This document shows, piece after piece, positions 43,387 to 53,549 of a DNA stretch of 64,000 bases (within the stretch, counting starts at the first letter, position 1; every line of letters begins with the position of its first letter). A model generated the notes under the pieces. It made no database searches, was not told the DNA's origin, and was given only the letters and a program-made list of their open reading frames with translations. Made by a program: the position numbers and the translations under genes. Origin of the DNA: an uncultured Aquimarina sp. (lineage in GTDB: Bacteria; Bacteroidota; Bacteroidia; Flavobacteriales; Flavobacteriaceae); contig CANMDH010000004.1 of the NCBI GenBank assembly GCA_947496555.1, forward strand, positions 104,481 to 168,480, read 5' to 3'.

Positions 43387-45828
43387 TTATAATTTCAGGT
43401 AAAAAGTAAACTTAAATGAAATATTATCTTCAAATCTAGGTAGATGATATCCCCCATATCGATATGCAAAACTTAGTCCGAAGCCTGCAAATAGTTTATT
43501 GATCTCAAAACCAGATTCTTGATATACTTGTTGTAAGGAGGTAAATTCGACTCCTTGGTGATCATTGCGATTGCTTACATCCCCAACGGCGTATCTGGTT
43601 ATAAAAACGATTTCTGGTTTAAGCCAATTTGCAACTTGTATGGGCCTGATTTTATGTTTTATCTGTAAGGTAGCAAGTCGATCGCTAAAGAATTCACCAA
43701 AGAACATGGTTTCAAAAGTTCTTCGTCCTGCTACAGAAAATCGTTGAAGAACAGTCTCTTTGGTTGGAGCATTTGGATAGGCATGATATAAATGTGTAAG
43801 AGGTACATCTCCACTCGCAATATCAGCTTCCAAAAGAATGCTTGTGCTAGATTGATTAATTCGATTAATACTATATTCTGCTTTGATTCCAACCTTACTA
43901 TAACTAAAATTACTGTCAAAAATTCCTTTAAACCCTTGTGTATATTGTGTGGTAATCTTTGGGTACCCATCTTTTATTTCTTTAATCCCGGTTGGAGTTT
44001 TTAGAAATTTACTGAATGGACTCCAACGTAAGGCAATGGTTGCTTCGGCAGTTTTATAGGCCGAAAAAAGAGTTCCGTTATTAAGAAATCTATACCCGCC
44101 TGTTTGATTTATATTACTTACAGAAAGTTGTGTCTCTGATAAAAGCTTTGGAAAAATTTGATGTTGCAAACTCGAACTCCAGGTTCTATGTTTATAATAA
44201 AAATCAATGTTTACCAATCGTGGTTCAAATAGAGAATAGACTCTTCTATCGGTTAAATATAAAAAACTACCTACTTCCTTAATATCGTCGGTATAGTTGA
44301 AGTTAAACCACGAACTAGAATTTTTATTAACTAATACACCGCCACCAACTCCAAATTTTGACCTCGAGTCTCTAAAGCCATATACCAAGTAACCCTCTAA
44401 TCTGAAGCGTTTTGAAAACTTCTTGTTGGTCAAACCACCAATTCCTAATCTTAGCCCTTCATAATTATTATATTTTATGGGGTAAGTAAGATCAAAATCA
44501 AAGAATCCTACAGGGTAGTATCCCAAATTAAAACTCTGTATGACATCAATTCTACGTTTTATATTTTGAGCTTTTACAATGCTATCAACAATGGGAAACG
44601 AATTGAGGTCTTTTTTGGTAATGGCACTGGTGCGATATTGATTCCAATACTCATCTGGCCTATTGTTTGCTTCGGGATCAATTTTTATAGAAGCTTGGTT
44701 TTGCTTGATCTTTTGTTTTTCGTTTATTTTAATATCCAATAAATCGGTTTTAGAGACTAAAAAATCATTATTTCCGGTAAAACTTCTTTTGTCACTGGCC
44801 AACCTTCCCACAGATATTTGTCCGCCAAAAAGACTCACTTTTTGTCTTCCAATACCTGGTCTTATTGATATCTCCTGATTGCTAGGAAACCAACTTGTGT
44901 GCTCCGGAAAATATTTAAAGTTGTGAGTAGCCATTACATTAAGCTCTCCACGCAGTTCGATAATAGCTTTTTGGATGGCAAGAGTTTTCATATCGATATA
45001 CAATACCCCTTCAAGACTAGCATATTTTTTTGACTTACGTGGTTGAAAAAGTATTACGAAAGCCGGATTTTTATCTTGTGTAGTATCAAGAATTTTATAA
45101 TAGTAATTTCTTAACGCTCGGTTTGATAAGGGGCCTATATATTTATCTTCAAAAATGGTATAGTCTTCGTTGTACAATGAATTGGATTGTACTTTGATGC
45201 CCAAAACATTATAAATGGGGTCTTTAAAACCTGTCATCCTAGTAGCCAAAACTGTTTCTTTTTCTCCTGCTTTTTTACTGAATTGGTGTATGCTTATTTT
45301 TTCGCTTAAAAAGGAATGAGCTTTGTTTATAAGCTGTTTTATATCTACATTGGTGCTGTCTGGGGTATCTAATATTGCTCTGTTATCTTCTGTAATGGTA
45401 AATTTATTATAGCTTTTATAGCTATAACTATTCAAGGTTTTTTGCGGATTATTTTTGTTTTTCTTTTGAATGGCTTCTTTGATAATTTTGGCTGCAATGT
45501 TTTCGGTAGCATCAAGATTTACCGGGGATAAGTTCTCTTCTTTTGGAAAAAGTTTTATTTCAATTTTTTCTGTGGTTTCTGAAGCGATAATAACATTGTT
45601 AGTCTTGTATCCTATATAACTTACTGTAAGGGTAGTAGGGTAGTCTTTGCATCGAATCATGAATTCACCATCAGAGGTGCTTAGTGCATAAGAAGAGTCA
45701 CCTGTTTTTACAGTAGCAAATGGTAGGGGTTGGTTAGAACTTCCGTCAACCACAATACCATTAATGTTAATCTGGGATATTAAGACGAAGTGGGTAAAAA
45801 ATAATAAACAAAATAATTTGTTCCGCAT
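43387..45828 (-). CDS. DUF5686 outer-membrane protein with carboxypeptidase-like N-domain
   Basis: The start is placed at the ATG at 45828 (MRNKLFCLLFFTHFVLISQ), giving 813 residues with a signal peptide. A carboxypeptidase-regulatory-like domain follows (INGIVVDGSSNQPLPFATVK, SDGEFMIRCKDYPTTLTVSYIGY), then the long DUF5686 region with surface-barrel character up to the final FKFTFYLKL. The tail of aromatic strands (FAGFGLSFAYRYGGYHLP) fits an outer-membrane barrel. The function is not known. It is a common flavobacterial gene between frr and the RND exporter. Confidence 0.88.
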   Translation of the reverse strand: MRNKLFCLLFFTHFVLISQININGIVVDGSSNQPLPFATVKTGDSSYALSTSDGEFMIRCKDYPTTLTVSYIGYKTNNVIIASETTEKIEIKLFPKEENLSPVNLDATENIAAKIIKEAIQKKNKNNPQKTLNSYSYKSYNKFTITEDNRAILDTPDSTNVDIKQLINKAHSFLSEKISIHQFSKKAGEKETVLATRMTGFKDPIYNVLGIKVQSNSLYNEDYTIFEDKYIGPLSNRALRNYYYKILDTTQDKNPAFVILFQPRKSKKYASLEGVLYIDMKTLAIQKAIIELRGELNVMATHNFKYFPEHTSWFPSNQEISIRPGIGRQKVSLFGGQISVGRLASDKRSFTGNNDFLVSKTDLLDIKINEKQKIKQNQASIKIDPEANNRPDEYWNQYRTSAITKKDLNSFPIVDSIVKAQNIKRRIDVIQSFNLGYYPVGFFDFDLTYPIKYNNYEGLRLGIGGLTNKKFSKRFRLEGYLVYGFRDSRSKFGVGGGVLVNKNSSSWFNFNYTDDIKEVGSFLYLTDRRVYSLFEPRLVNIDFYYKHRTWSSSLQHQIFPKLLSETQLSVSNINQTGGYRFLNNGTLFSAYKTAEATIALRWSPFSKFLKTPTGIKEIKDGYPKITTQYTQGFKGIFDSNFSYSKVGIKAEYSINRINQSSTSILLEADIASGDVPLTHLYHAYPNAPTKETVLQRFSVAGRRTFETMFFGEFFSDRLATLQIKHKIRPIQVANWLKPEIVFITRYAVGDVSNRNDHQGVEFTSLQQVYQESGFEINKLFAGFGLSFAYRYGGYHLPRFEDNISFKFTFYLKL

Positions 45829-45861
45829 TATACTGACAAAGTTCAAAAAACGAATATACAA

Positions 45862-45890
45862 AAAAGCGTTTCCATAAGGTAAACGCTTTT
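45862..45890 (-). terminator. Intrinsic terminator after frr
   Basis: AAAAGCGTTT/AAACGCTTTT with an inner CC/GG pair in the loop. On the minus strand it is followed by a T run, 28 bases after the frr stop. Confidence 0.85.
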
Positions 45891-45918
45891 ATTTATTATT
45901 AACGTATGCAAAAAAATG

Positions 45919-46482
45919 TTAAACCGTCATTATCTCTTTTTCTTTAAGACTTAACATGTCATCAATTTTTTTGATAAAGGTATCTGTAAGTTCCTGAATA
46001 TCTAATTCTGCATTTTTTGCCATATCTTCAGACAAACCATCTTTCTCCAGTTTTTTTATGTCACTATTGGCATTTTTACGATCATTACGTACCCCTACTT
46101 TAGAATCTTCAGCTTCAGATTTAGCTTGTTTTACAAGTTCTTTACGGCGTTCCTCAGTTAAAGGAGGTACATTGATGATTACGCTTTCTCCATTATTCAT
46201 TGGATTAAATCCAAGATTAGCTATTTGGATTCCCTTTTCTATTTCAGGAATAAGAGATTTTTCAAAAGGCTGAATAGTAATTGTTCGAGCATCTGGTGTA
46301 GTTACGTTTCCTACCTGATTAAGTGGGGTAGGAGATCCATAGTATTCAACCATCACACCACCAAGCATTGCTGGTGATGCTTTTCCTGCTCTAATGTTAA
46401 GCAATTTTTTTTCTAAATGCACAATTGCAGCTTGCATCGCTTCTTTAGTAGAATCTAAAATAAAATCTATTTCGTCTTTCAT
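45919..46482 (-). CDS. frr: Ribosome recycling factor
   Basis: The 187-residue protein has standard family length. Conserved parts include LLNIRAGKASPAMLGGVMVEYYG, ARTITIQPFEKSLIPEIEK and IINVPPLTEERRKELVKQAK, followed by the charged three-helix end. It splits the post-termination 70S complex together with EF-G. It follows pyrH by 70 bases on the same strand, the usual bacterial order. Confidence 0.97.
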   Translation of the reverse strand: MKDEIDFILDSTKEAMQAAIVHLEKKLLNIRAGKASPAMLGGVMVEYYGSPTPLNQVGNVTTPDARTITIQPFEKSLIPEIEKGIQIANLGFNPMNNGESVIINVPPLTEERRKELVKQAKSEAEDSKVGVRNDRKNANSDIKKLEKDGLSEDMAKNAELDIQELTDTFIKKIDDMLSLKEKEIMTV

Positions 46483-46552
46483 TTTTTATTTCTTTACTTT
46501 TGACTGATCAAAAAACTTATACGCTGTTTTTGTAATGTATTTGTAATTAAAG

Positions 46553-47260
46553 CTAAAGGTTTACTTGAGTACCAACTGATTCTCCAGAAACAACTTTGAA
46601 AAGATTACCAGTTTTGTTCATGTCGAAAACAATAATTGGCAACTCATTTTCCTGACTTAATGTAAATGCAGTGGTATCCATTACCTTTAACCCTTTGCGT
46701 AATACATCATCAAATGAGATAAAATCAAATTTTGTTGCATCGGCATTTTTCTCTGGGTCGGAAGTGTAAATTCCATCCACTCTTGTTCCTTTAAGTATAA
46801 CATCTGCATTAATTTCAATTGCTCTAAGTACGGCAGCAGAATCTGTAGTAAAATATGGATTTCCTGTTCCTCCTCCAAAAATTACAACTCTTCCTTTTTC
46901 AAGATGCCTTAATGCTCTTCTTTTAATAAAGGGTTCGGCAACCTCGTTAATTTTTATAGCGGATTGCAATCGTGTAGGAATTTCAGCATCTTCAAGAGCG
47001 CTTTGCAATGCCAATCCGTTTATAACAGTTGCCAGCATTCCCATATGATCTGCCTGTACGCGATCCATTCCTTTACTGGCACCAGCAACTCCTCTAAATA
47101 TATTACCTCCTCCGATAACAATAGCTACTTCAACTCCTTTATCTGTAATCTTTTTGATTTCATGTGCATACTCTGCTAATCTTTTAGGATCAATACCGTA
47201 TTGACGCTCACCCATAAGAGCTTCGCCAGATAATTTTAATAATATTCTTTTGTATTTCAT
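46553..47260 (-). CDS. pyrH: Uridylate kinase
   Basis: The 235-residue protein of the amino-acid-kinase fold starts [17 protein letters not shown], the phosphate-binding segment. [16 protein letters not shown] and [21 protein letters not shown] follow, both diagnostic of bacterial UMP kinase. It makes UDP from UMP in pyrimidine synthesis. It is co-oriented with frr and preceded by a -7 element (TATATTTG at 47281-47288 on the minus strand). Confidence 0.97.
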   Translation of the reverse strand: MKYKRILLKLSGEALMGERQYGIDPKRLAEYAHEIKKITDKGVEVAIVIGGGNIFRGVAGASKGMDRVQADHMGMLATVINGLALQSALEDAEIPTRLQSAIKINEVAEPFIKRRALRHLEKGRVVIFGGGTGNPYFTTDSAAVLRAIEINADVILKGTRVDGIYTSDPEKNADATKFDFISFDDVLRKGLKVMDTTAFTLSQENELPIIVFDMNKTGNLFKVVSGESVGTQVNL

Positions 47261-47280
47261 TGCTTGGTTTAACTGTGATG

Positions 47281-47288
47281 CAAATATA
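47281..47288 (-). promoter_or_regulatory. -7 element of the pyrH promoter
   Basis: On the minus strand TATATTTG fits TAnnTTTG, 20 bases upstream of the pyrH start. The gap 47261-47685 otherwise holds only the tsf terminator and no convincing gene. Confidence 0.55.
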
Positions 47289-47613
47289 ACGATATTCTTA
47301 ATTTAGAAAATAGTTATGAAATATAAAGCTGGGGTTTTTCATTTTTGAAATAATTCGAAAATTAAAAAACCCCTTTAAAAATGGGTTCTTTTCCCCTATA
47401 CCAGGTATTGATTGGTGTTGAATTATGTTATACGTTTGCCACAGGGAAAACAAAAAAATGAGGGGGATGATGAATATTTTTGAAATAATGCTTAGACGTT
47501 TGTACAGACTGATTGGGGAGTTAGTCTTTATTTTGGGGGCAAAGCCTTGAGGAGGTTCAAGGTTTTGTATTGTTGAAAGCATTATCAACGAAATATTCTG
47601 AAAAATGAGGAAG

Positions 47614-47645
47614 AAAAAACCGCTCTTAATTTAAGAGCGGTTTTT
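47614..47645 (-). terminator. Intrinsic terminator after tsf
   Basis: ACCGCTCTTAA pairs with TTAAGAGCGGT, flanked by A and T runs. On the minus strand six T follow, 41 bases after the tsf stop. Confidence 0.9.
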
Positions 47646-47685
47646 AATTTTTCTCCAATTTGAAGAAAAAAATTATATTAAGGAT

Positions 47686-48507
47686 TTATCCTAAAGCTAC
47701 TCTTTCAAAAGCAACTACAGATACATCACCAAGTGTTTTTACGTAATCAGCAACACTTTGTTTGTTGTCTTTGATAAAAGCCTGATTTACCAATGTGTTA
47801 TCTTTAAAGAAACGTTTGATTTTTCCTTTAGCGATATTGTCTAGCATTGCTTCTGGTTTACCTTCTTGGCGTAATTGATCTTTTGCAATTTCGATTTCTT
47901 TTTCGATTATAGATTGATCAACACCATCTTCGTTTAATGCTACAGGATTCATTGCGGCTGCTTGCATAGCTACATCTTTTGCAACTACTTCTGCACCGTC
48001 AGTAGCTCCCGAAAGACCTGTTAAAACACCAATTTTATTACCAGCATGGATATAAGAACCTACAAATGGAGCCTCAAGAACTCTAAAATCTCCGATTTCA
48101 ATTTTTTCTCCAATTACACCAGTTTGTTCTGTTAATTTTTCTTGAACAGAAAGACCATTAAAATCTTTTGTAAGTAAATCTTCTTTTGAAGAAGCAGTAA
48201 GTGCTAAATCAGCCAATTCATTAGCTAATGAAACAAAAGATTCATTTTTCCCTACAAAATCAGTCTCACAGTTAAGAGAAACAATAATACCCTTGTTTTT
48301 GGCATCATTTACTTTTGCAATAACAGCACCTTCAGTAGATTCTCTGTCAGCTCTGTTTGCAGCTACTTTCTGACCTTTTTTTCTTAAGATTTCGATTGCT
48401 TTATCAAAATCTCCTTCAGCTTCTACAAGTGCTTTTTTACAATCCATCATTCCGGCACCTGTTGCTTTTCTTAATTTATTTACTTCTGCGGCGGTAATCT
48501 TTGCCAT
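47686..48507 (-). CDS. tsf: Translation elongation factor EF-Ts
   Basis: The 273-residue protein begins MAKITAAEVNKLRKATGAGMMDCKKAL, with the LR-x-x-TGAGMMDCK signature of EF-Ts. It continues through VSLNCETDFVGKNESFVSLA, the second signature. It catalyses GDP release from EF-Tu. It lies downstream of rpsB, as in most bacteria, separated by 136 bases that contain a long imperfect hairpin. Confidence 0.97.
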   Translation of the reverse strand: MAKITAAEVNKLRKATGAGMMDCKKALVEAEGDFDKAIEILRKKGQKVAANRADRESTEGAVIAKVNDAKNKGIIVSLNCETDFVGKNESFVSLANELADLALTASSKEDLLTKDFNGLSVQEKLTEQTGVIGEKIEIGDFRVLEAPFVGSYIHAGNKIGVLTGLSGATDGAEVVAKDVAMQAAAMNPVALNEDGVDQSIIEKEIEIAKDQLRQEGKPEAMLDNIAKGKIKRFFKDNTLVNQAFIKDNKQSVADYVKTLGDVSVVAFERVALG

Positions 48508-48551
48508 ATCGTTTAAATATTTAATGTGTAAATGTGTTTTTGAATAAAAAC

Positions 48552-48605
48552 GAGTCGCTTAGTTTGTACTACAAGAGTAAAGAACCAAACGACTCATCAA
48601 TTTTT
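48552..48605 (-). promoter_or_regulatory. Imperfect long hairpin between rpsB and tsf
   Basis: GAGTCGCTTAGTT (48552-48564) pairs with AACCAAACGACTC (48593-48605) apart from two mismatches. It probably serves as an attenuator or a processing site that sets the ratio of S2 to EF-Ts. Confidence 0.5.
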
Positions 48606-48643
48606 AAACTATAATGATTGTCTAACTGTCAATCAATGAATGT

Positions 48644-49531
48644 TTATTCTTCTTCTTGCTTAGCATCTTCAGTTACTACTGGAGCTTCAACTTCTGCCAC
48701 TGCCGGAGCCTCTACTTTTGCTTCAGCTGGTTTTGCTTCAGTCTTTGCCGGAGCCTCTGCTTTCGCTTCAGCTGGCTTTGCTTCGGTGGCTTTTGCTTCA
48801 GTCTTTGCAGGAGCATCTTTCTTTGGCGTGTCTTTTGAAGCTTTTCTTTCGCTAAGACCTTCTATAATTGCGTCACTAACATAGGTCATTACCTTGTCAA
48901 TAGATTTTGAAGCATCATCATTTGCAGGGATTAAATAATCAACCTGACGTGGATCAGAGTTGGTATCTACCATTGCAAAAATAGGAATGTTTAATTTTTG
49001 AGCTTCTTTTACTGCGATGTGCTCGCGAGTGATATCTACAACAAATAATGCACCAGGTAGACGAGTCATATCAGAAATAGAACCAAGGTTCTTTTCTAAT
49101 TTTGCTCTTAATCGGTCTACTTGTAAACGTTCTTTTTTAGATAAAGTGTTGAAAGTACCGTCTTTCTTCATTCTATCGATAGCAGCCATTTTCTTAACGG
49201 CTTTACGGATAGTAACAAAGTTTGTAAGCATTCCACCAGGCCATCTTTCTGTGATGTATGGTTGGTTAGCTTTAGCTGCTTTTTCAGCTACGATTTCTTT
49301 AGCTTGTTTCTTGGTCGCAACAAAAAGGATTTTTCTGCCGGACGCTGCTATTTTTTTTAAAGCTTCGCTAGATTCTTCAATTTTAGCAGCAGTTTTATAT
49401 AAGTTAATGATGTGAATACCATTACGCTCCATATAAATATATGGGGCCATGTTTGGATCCCATCTTCTTGTAAGGTGTCCAAAGTGTACACCTGCATCAA
49501 GTAATTCTTTTACTTCGATATTGTTTGCCAT
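48644..49531 (-). CDS. rpsB: Ribosomal protein S2 with long Ala/Glu/Lys/Pro tail
   Basis: The 295-residue protein has a normal S2 core at 1-230, with LLDAGVHFGHLTRRWDP, RWPGGMLTNFVTIRKAV and PIFAMVDTNSDPRQVDYLIPAND. The last 65 residues are low-complexity and repeat units of the type AKTEAKPAEAKxEAPA. Such tails are frequent in flavobacterial S2 but vary in length. S2 binds the 30S subunit late in assembly. tsf follows on the same strand. Confidence 0.96.
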   Translation of the reverse strand: MANNIEVKELLDAGVHFGHLTRRWDPNMAPYIYMERNGIHIINLYKTAAKIEESSEALKKIAASGRKILFVATKKQAKEIVAEKAAKANQPYITERWPGGMLTNFVTIRKAVKKMAAIDRMKKDGTFNTLSKKERLQVDRLRAKLEKNLGSISDMTRLPGALFVVDITREHIAVKEAQKLNIPIFAMVDTNSDPRQVDYLIPANDDASKSIDKVMTYVSDAIIEGLSERKASKDTPKKDAPAKTEAKATEAKPAEAKAEAPAKTEAKPAEAKVEAPAVAEVEAPVVTEDAKQEEE

Positions 49532-49657
49532 TTTTGTAATAGTTTACGTTCTGTTGAATTAGCAATGCTCAAGTGGTTACATATTGTATGGCCTTGTGCA
49601 TTTAGATGCTAAACTAACTCTCGAATGCGAGATAACAACAAATACTGTTTTAATAAA

Positions 49658-50044
49658 TTAACGTTTAGAGAACTGGAATTTCTTACGAGCTTTCTTCTGA
49701 CCGAATTTTTTACGCTCTACCATTCTTGGGTCTCTGGTTAACAAACCTTCTGGTTTAAGGATTGATCTGTTTTCTTCGTCTAGTTCACATACCGCTCTTG
49801 ATATTGCCAAACGAACAGCTTCAGCCTGACCAGTGATTCCTCCACCATATACATTTACATTTACATCGTATTTATCTTCATTACTAGTCAAAGTAAGAGG
49901 TTGATTAACTTTGTATTGTAACGTAGCAGTAGTGAAATACTCATTAAGGCCTTTTTTGTTAACCGTAATTTTCCCAGAACCATCCTTAAGATAAACTCTG
50001 GCTACAGCCGTTTTTCTACGACCAATTTTGTGAATAACTTCCAT
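49658..50044 (-). CDS. rpsI: Ribosomal protein S9
   Basis: The 128-residue protein starts with [20 protein letters not shown] and ends with [17 protein letters not shown], the basic tail that reaches the P site and normally ends in [20 protein letters not shown] is also present. Its ATG overlaps the rplM stop by one base, so L13 and S9 are translationally coupled, the conserved bacterial arrangement. Confidence 0.98.
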   Translation of the reverse strand: MEVIHKIGRRKTAVARVYLKDGSGKITVNKKGLNEYFTTATLQYKVNQPLTLTSNEDKYDVNVNVYGGGITGQAEAVRLAISRAVCELDEENRSILKPEGLLTRDPRMVERKKFGQKKARKKFQFSKR

Positions 50045-50499
50045 TACTTAAATTCGTTTAAGTTAATAGTTTTTGGCTTTTGAGCATCTTGACCATGTGC
50101 TGGTCCTGCATAAACCTTTAAATTACGGAATAAAGCTGCTCCTAATTTGTTTTTAGGCAACATTCCTTTTACCGCTTTTTCAATTAAACGCTCTGGGTTT
50201 TTGTCAAACAATTCCTGAGCAGTAAGACTTCTTTGCCCTCCAGGGTATCCAGTGTGACGGATATACGATTTATCGGTCCACTTTTTTCCTGTTAAGTTGA
50301 TTTTTTCAGCATTGGTAATGATAACATTATCACCGCAATCAACGTGTGGGGTAAAGTTAGGTTTGTGCTTACCTCTAAGTAGTATAGCTACTACAGAAGA
50401 TAGACGTCCTAAAGTCTGTCCCTCAGCATCTACATGCAACCATTCCTTTGTAACGGTAGCTTTGTTGGCAGATACTGTTTTGTAACTTAATGTGTCCAC
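50044..50499 (-). CDS. rplM: Ribosomal protein L13
   Basis: The 151-residue protein carries the L13 signatures [36 protein letters not shown] and [15 protein letters not shown], and the later [21 protein letters not shown]. It binds 23S rRNA early in 50S assembly. It is the first gene of the minus-strand unit with rpsI. A good -33/-7 promoter lies 52 bases upstream. Confidence 0.98.
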   Translation of the reverse strand: MDTLSYKTVSANKATVTKEWLHVDAEGQTLGRLSSVVAILLRGKHKPNFTPHVDCGDNVIITNAEKINLTGKKWTDKSYIRHTGYPGGQRSLTAQELFDKNPERLIEKAVKGMLPKNKLGAALFRNLKVYAGPAHGQDAQKPKTINLNEFK

Positions 50500-50551
50500 A
50501 CTAATTAATTTTACTTATTAAACATTCCTTTTCCTATATAAAATAGGGGTG

Positions 50552-50582
50552 CAAATGTACAATTATATATTTATATAGCAAA
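50552..50582 (-). promoter_or_regulatory. Promoter of the rplM-rpsI operon
   Basis: On the minus strand TTTG (50582-50579), 19 bases and TACATTTG (50559-50552) match the Bacteroidota consensus TTTG-N19-TAnnTTTG exactly. The rest of 50583-50778 has no other clear element. Confidence 0.75.
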
Positions 50583-50778
50583 CCGCAAATACATATTATT
50601 TTGTATGTATGATTCATTGGTTTTCAGATAGATTACCAAACACGATATTAATTTGTTTATTTTTCAACTTTTAATATGTATTTCCTGTTAATTTTTTACT
50701 AAAAAACCATAAAAAGTGTGACAAACAATAATAATTTGGGTCATCTTAGATATATCAATCATTAAACATCTAATCATC

Positions 50779-53481
50779 ATGAAGTGTTCATGTTATTTTC
50801 TGGTACTTTTACTAGTCCCTTTTTTAATTCATGCACAAGATTCTACAAAAACTGCAACTTTAGTAAAAAAAAGAATTTATACTACAAAACCACTTAATGG
50901 TGCCGAGGCTCCAACAATAGATGGGATCATTGATGAGTCTGGTTGGGATCTAGTAGAATGGACAGGGGATTTTATAGAAAACGAACCCGATGAAAATACA
51001 CCACCTACACACCAAACCAAATTTAAAATAATATACGATCAAAAATATCTATATGTTGCATATCGTTGCTATGATAATGAGCCTGATAAAATAGAGAAAA
51101 GATTATCCAGGCGGGATGGCTTTGCAGGGGATTGGGTTGAGATTAATTTGGATACGTACCATGATAAAAGAACGGGTTTCTCTTTTTCAATAACTGCAGC
51201 AGGAGTGAAAGGAGATGAATTTATTTCTAGAAATGGTAATAATTGGGATAGTAGCTGGAACCCTATATGGTATACTGCAACTAATATCGATGATGAAGGA
51301 TGGACTGCCGAGGTAAAAATTCCTTTAAGCCAAGTTAAGTTTGGAAAGAGTAAAGAGCAAATATGGGGGCTTCAAGTAAATCGTAGAATATTTAGAAAAG
51401 AAGAACGTTCGGTTTGGCAGCGTATCCCCCAAGATGCTCCTGGTTGGGTAAGTGAATTTGGAGAATTACATGGGTTAATCGATATCGAACCTCAAAAGCA
51501 ACTAGAAATTCAGCCTTTTGCGGTTACCCAATTTGATACGTTTCCAGAAGAAGAAGGAAATCCTTTTAGAGATGGAGAAGAATTTAAATTGAATGGAGGA
51601 TTGGATGCGAAAATTGGAATTACCAATGATTTGACTCTCGATCTAACGGTGAATCCTGATTTTGGTCAGGTTGAAGCAGATCCTGCAGCGATTGCTCTTG
51701 ATGGTTTTCAGATTTTCTTTAGAGAACAGCGACCCTTTTTCGTAGAAAACAAAAATATATTTGATTATCGCTTTGCCAACGGATTTGATAACGTTTTTTA
51801 TTCGCGCAGAATAGGTAGGAGTCCTCAAGGTTCTATAAACGAGTTAGACGGAGACTTTGTAGACCGCCCCAATAATACAACGATATTGGGGGCAGCAAAA
51901 TTTAGTGGAAAAACTAAAGATGGATGGTCTATTGGTGTTCTTGAAAGTGTAACTGAAAGAGAGATTGCTAAAATAGAAGATGAAAATGGAAATGAGAGAG
52001 AGGCCATTGTAGAACCGCTAACAAACTATTTTGTCGCAAGAGCTCAAAAAGACTTCAATAAACGTAATACGTATATAGGGGGAATCTTTACAGCAACCAA
52101 TCGTAATTTGGGAGATGCTTTTGAAATTGATGACGAGAATCCAGATACCGACGAAACATCAGAGCTTGTAGGTACTCGTGAAAACAATTTGAACAGTTTA
52201 AGGAAGTCTGCATACTCTGGAGGTTTGGATTTTAGACATAACTGGAAAGAAAGAAAATATTATATAGAAGGAAATATTGTTGCCAGTCATGTTGAAGGCT
52301 CCAAAGAGGCAATTGAAGAAACACAAAATGAACTTACCCATCTTTTTCAACGTGTAGATGCAGATCATGTTGAGGTTGATCCTAATAGAACTTCCCTTAC
52401 CGGTACCGGAGGTAAGCTTGTAGGAGGAAGATCAGGAGGAGGGAATTGGCGATATAATGCCGGTGTTTTTTGGAGATCTCCAGAACTAGAGTTAAATGAT
52501 ATTGGATTCTTGCGTCAGGCAGATGAGATCAGACAATTTGTTAATGCACGATATTTGTTCTTAAAACCAACTAAGCTATATCGAAGAGCCAATATTTGGG
52601 TAGAGCAATTTACTTCCTTCGATTTTGAAGGGAATTATAATCGTATTCAGTATGAATTTAACGGATTTATAAATTATAAAAATAACTGGTGGACAGAGGT
52701 AGGATATGGGCATAAGCCACGTATTTTTACCAATACCTTTTTACGTGGCGGTCCCAGATGGCGTTTCTCTGACGAGAATTTTGTTTTCGTATTTACAGGT
52801 TCGGATCAGAGAAAGAAATTTAATTTTACATTGGGTCATGTACAAGGTTGGGCCAGACAAAATAACTTTGCATTCAAAAGATTTGTTGTACGACTTAGAT
52901 ATCAGCCTTTTGATGCATTTAGTATGTCTATAAATCCAGAATTTGTTCTTAATCCTAATAAAACACAATATGTGACCGAGGTTGATTTTGGAGACATTCC
53001 AAGATATATCACTGCTAAAATTGATCAACAAACTTTGAGTGCCAGTATCCGGTTAAATTATAATATCAATCCTAATCTTACTATACAATATTATGGGCAA
53101 CCGTTTATTTCCAGAGGTACGTATACCGATTTTAACTATGTAAATAATTCAATAGCAGAGGATTTGGGTGAACGAGTAACTTTGTATGATCAAAATCAAA
53201 TTTCGTTTGCAGATGATGTATATTCTGTGGATGAGGACAGGAACGGAACGGTAGATTACACAATCGATAATCCAGACTTTGCTTTTGTGCAGTTTCGCTC
53301 TAATCTTGTGTTACGTTGGGAATATATTCCTGGTTCTGAGATATTCCTGGTATGGTCTCAAGGTATTAATGGAGATGGAGATCCAGGAGACCATTTGTTT
53401 AGAAGTTTGAATAATCAAATTTTGGATCAGCAACCAGACAATACCTTTTTGATTAAGGCTACCTACAGATTTGTATTGTAA
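50779..53481 (+). CDS. DUF5916 outer-membrane protein with CBM9-like N-domain
   Basis: The 900-residue protein has a signal peptide (1-19, LLLVPFLIHAQ). An N-terminal carbohydrate-binding family 9-like domain follows at about 40-225, with PTIDGIIDESGWDLVEWTGDF, YVAYRCYDNEPDKI and DGFAGDWVEINLDTYHD. The large DUF5916 region with barrel-like strands runs to the end (TFLIKATYRFVL). The family is common in Bacteroidota and often annotated as hydrolase without proof. The binding domain suggests a carbohydrate or glycoconjugate ligand at the cell surface. It stands as a single gene with its own upstream region. Confidence 0.9.
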   Translation: MKCSCYFLVLLLVPFLIHAQDSTKTATLVKKRIYTTKPLNGAEAPTIDGIIDESGWDLVEWTGDFIENEPDENTPPTHQTKFKIIYDQKYLYVAYRCYDNEPDKIEKRLSRRDGFAGDWVEINLDTYHDKRTGFSFSITAAGVKGDEFISRNGNNWDSSWNPIWYTATNIDDEGWTAEVKIPLSQVKFGKSKEQIWGLQVNRRIFRKEERSVWQRIPQDAPGWVSEFGELHGLIDIEPQKQLEIQPFAVTQFDTFPEEEGNPFRDGEEFKLNGGLDAKIGITNDLTLDLTVNPDFGQVEADPAAIALDGFQIFFREQRPFFVENKNIFDYRFANGFDNVFYSRRIGRSPQGSINELDGDFVDRPNNTTILGAAKFSGKTKDGWSIGVLESVTEREIAKIEDENGNEREAIVEPLTNYFVARAQKDFNKRNTYIGGIFTATNRNLGDAFEIDDENPDTDETSELVGTRENNLNSLRKSAYSGGLDFRHNWKERKYYIEGNIVASHVEGSKEAIEETQNELTHLFQRVDADHVEVDPNRTSLTGTGGKLVGGRSGGGNWRYNAGVFWRSPELELNDIGFLRQADEIRQFVNARYLFLKPTKLYRRANIWVEQFTSFDFEGNYNRIQYEFNGFINYKNNWWTEVGYGHKPRIFTNTFLRGGPRWRFSDENFVFVFTGSDQRKKFNFTLGHVQGWARQNNFAFKRFVVRLRYQPFDAFSMSINPEFVLNPNKTQYVTEVDFGDIPRYITAKIDQQTLSASIRLNYNINPNLTIQYYGQPFISRGTYTDFNYVNNSIAEDLGERVTLYDQNQISFADDVYSVDEDRNGTVDYTIDNPDFAFVQFRSNLVLRWEYIPGSEIFLVWSQGINGDGDPGDHLFRSLNNQILDQQPDNTFLIKATYRFVL

Positions 53482-53549
53482 GTTTTTTAAAAAATATGTT
53501 GACTTTTTAATTTAAAACGTATTTTGCGATCACCTAGATTTGTGGTCAT

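Noticed and set aside
47298-47588. Minus-strand open frame of 96 codons between pyrH and tsf
   Set aside because: Composition resembles AT-rich intergenic DNA, no recognisable domain, and it runs over the pyrH promoter region; not called as a gene.
48508-48643. Riboswitch in the rpsB-tsf gap
   Set aside because: The hairpin fits no known aptamer that I can recognise; attenuator or processing site is the simpler reading.
48618-48884. Plus-strand frame rich in Ala/Ser/Phe opposite rpsB
   Set aside because: Antisense shadow of the repetitive S2 tail; its apparent repeats mirror the S2 codons.
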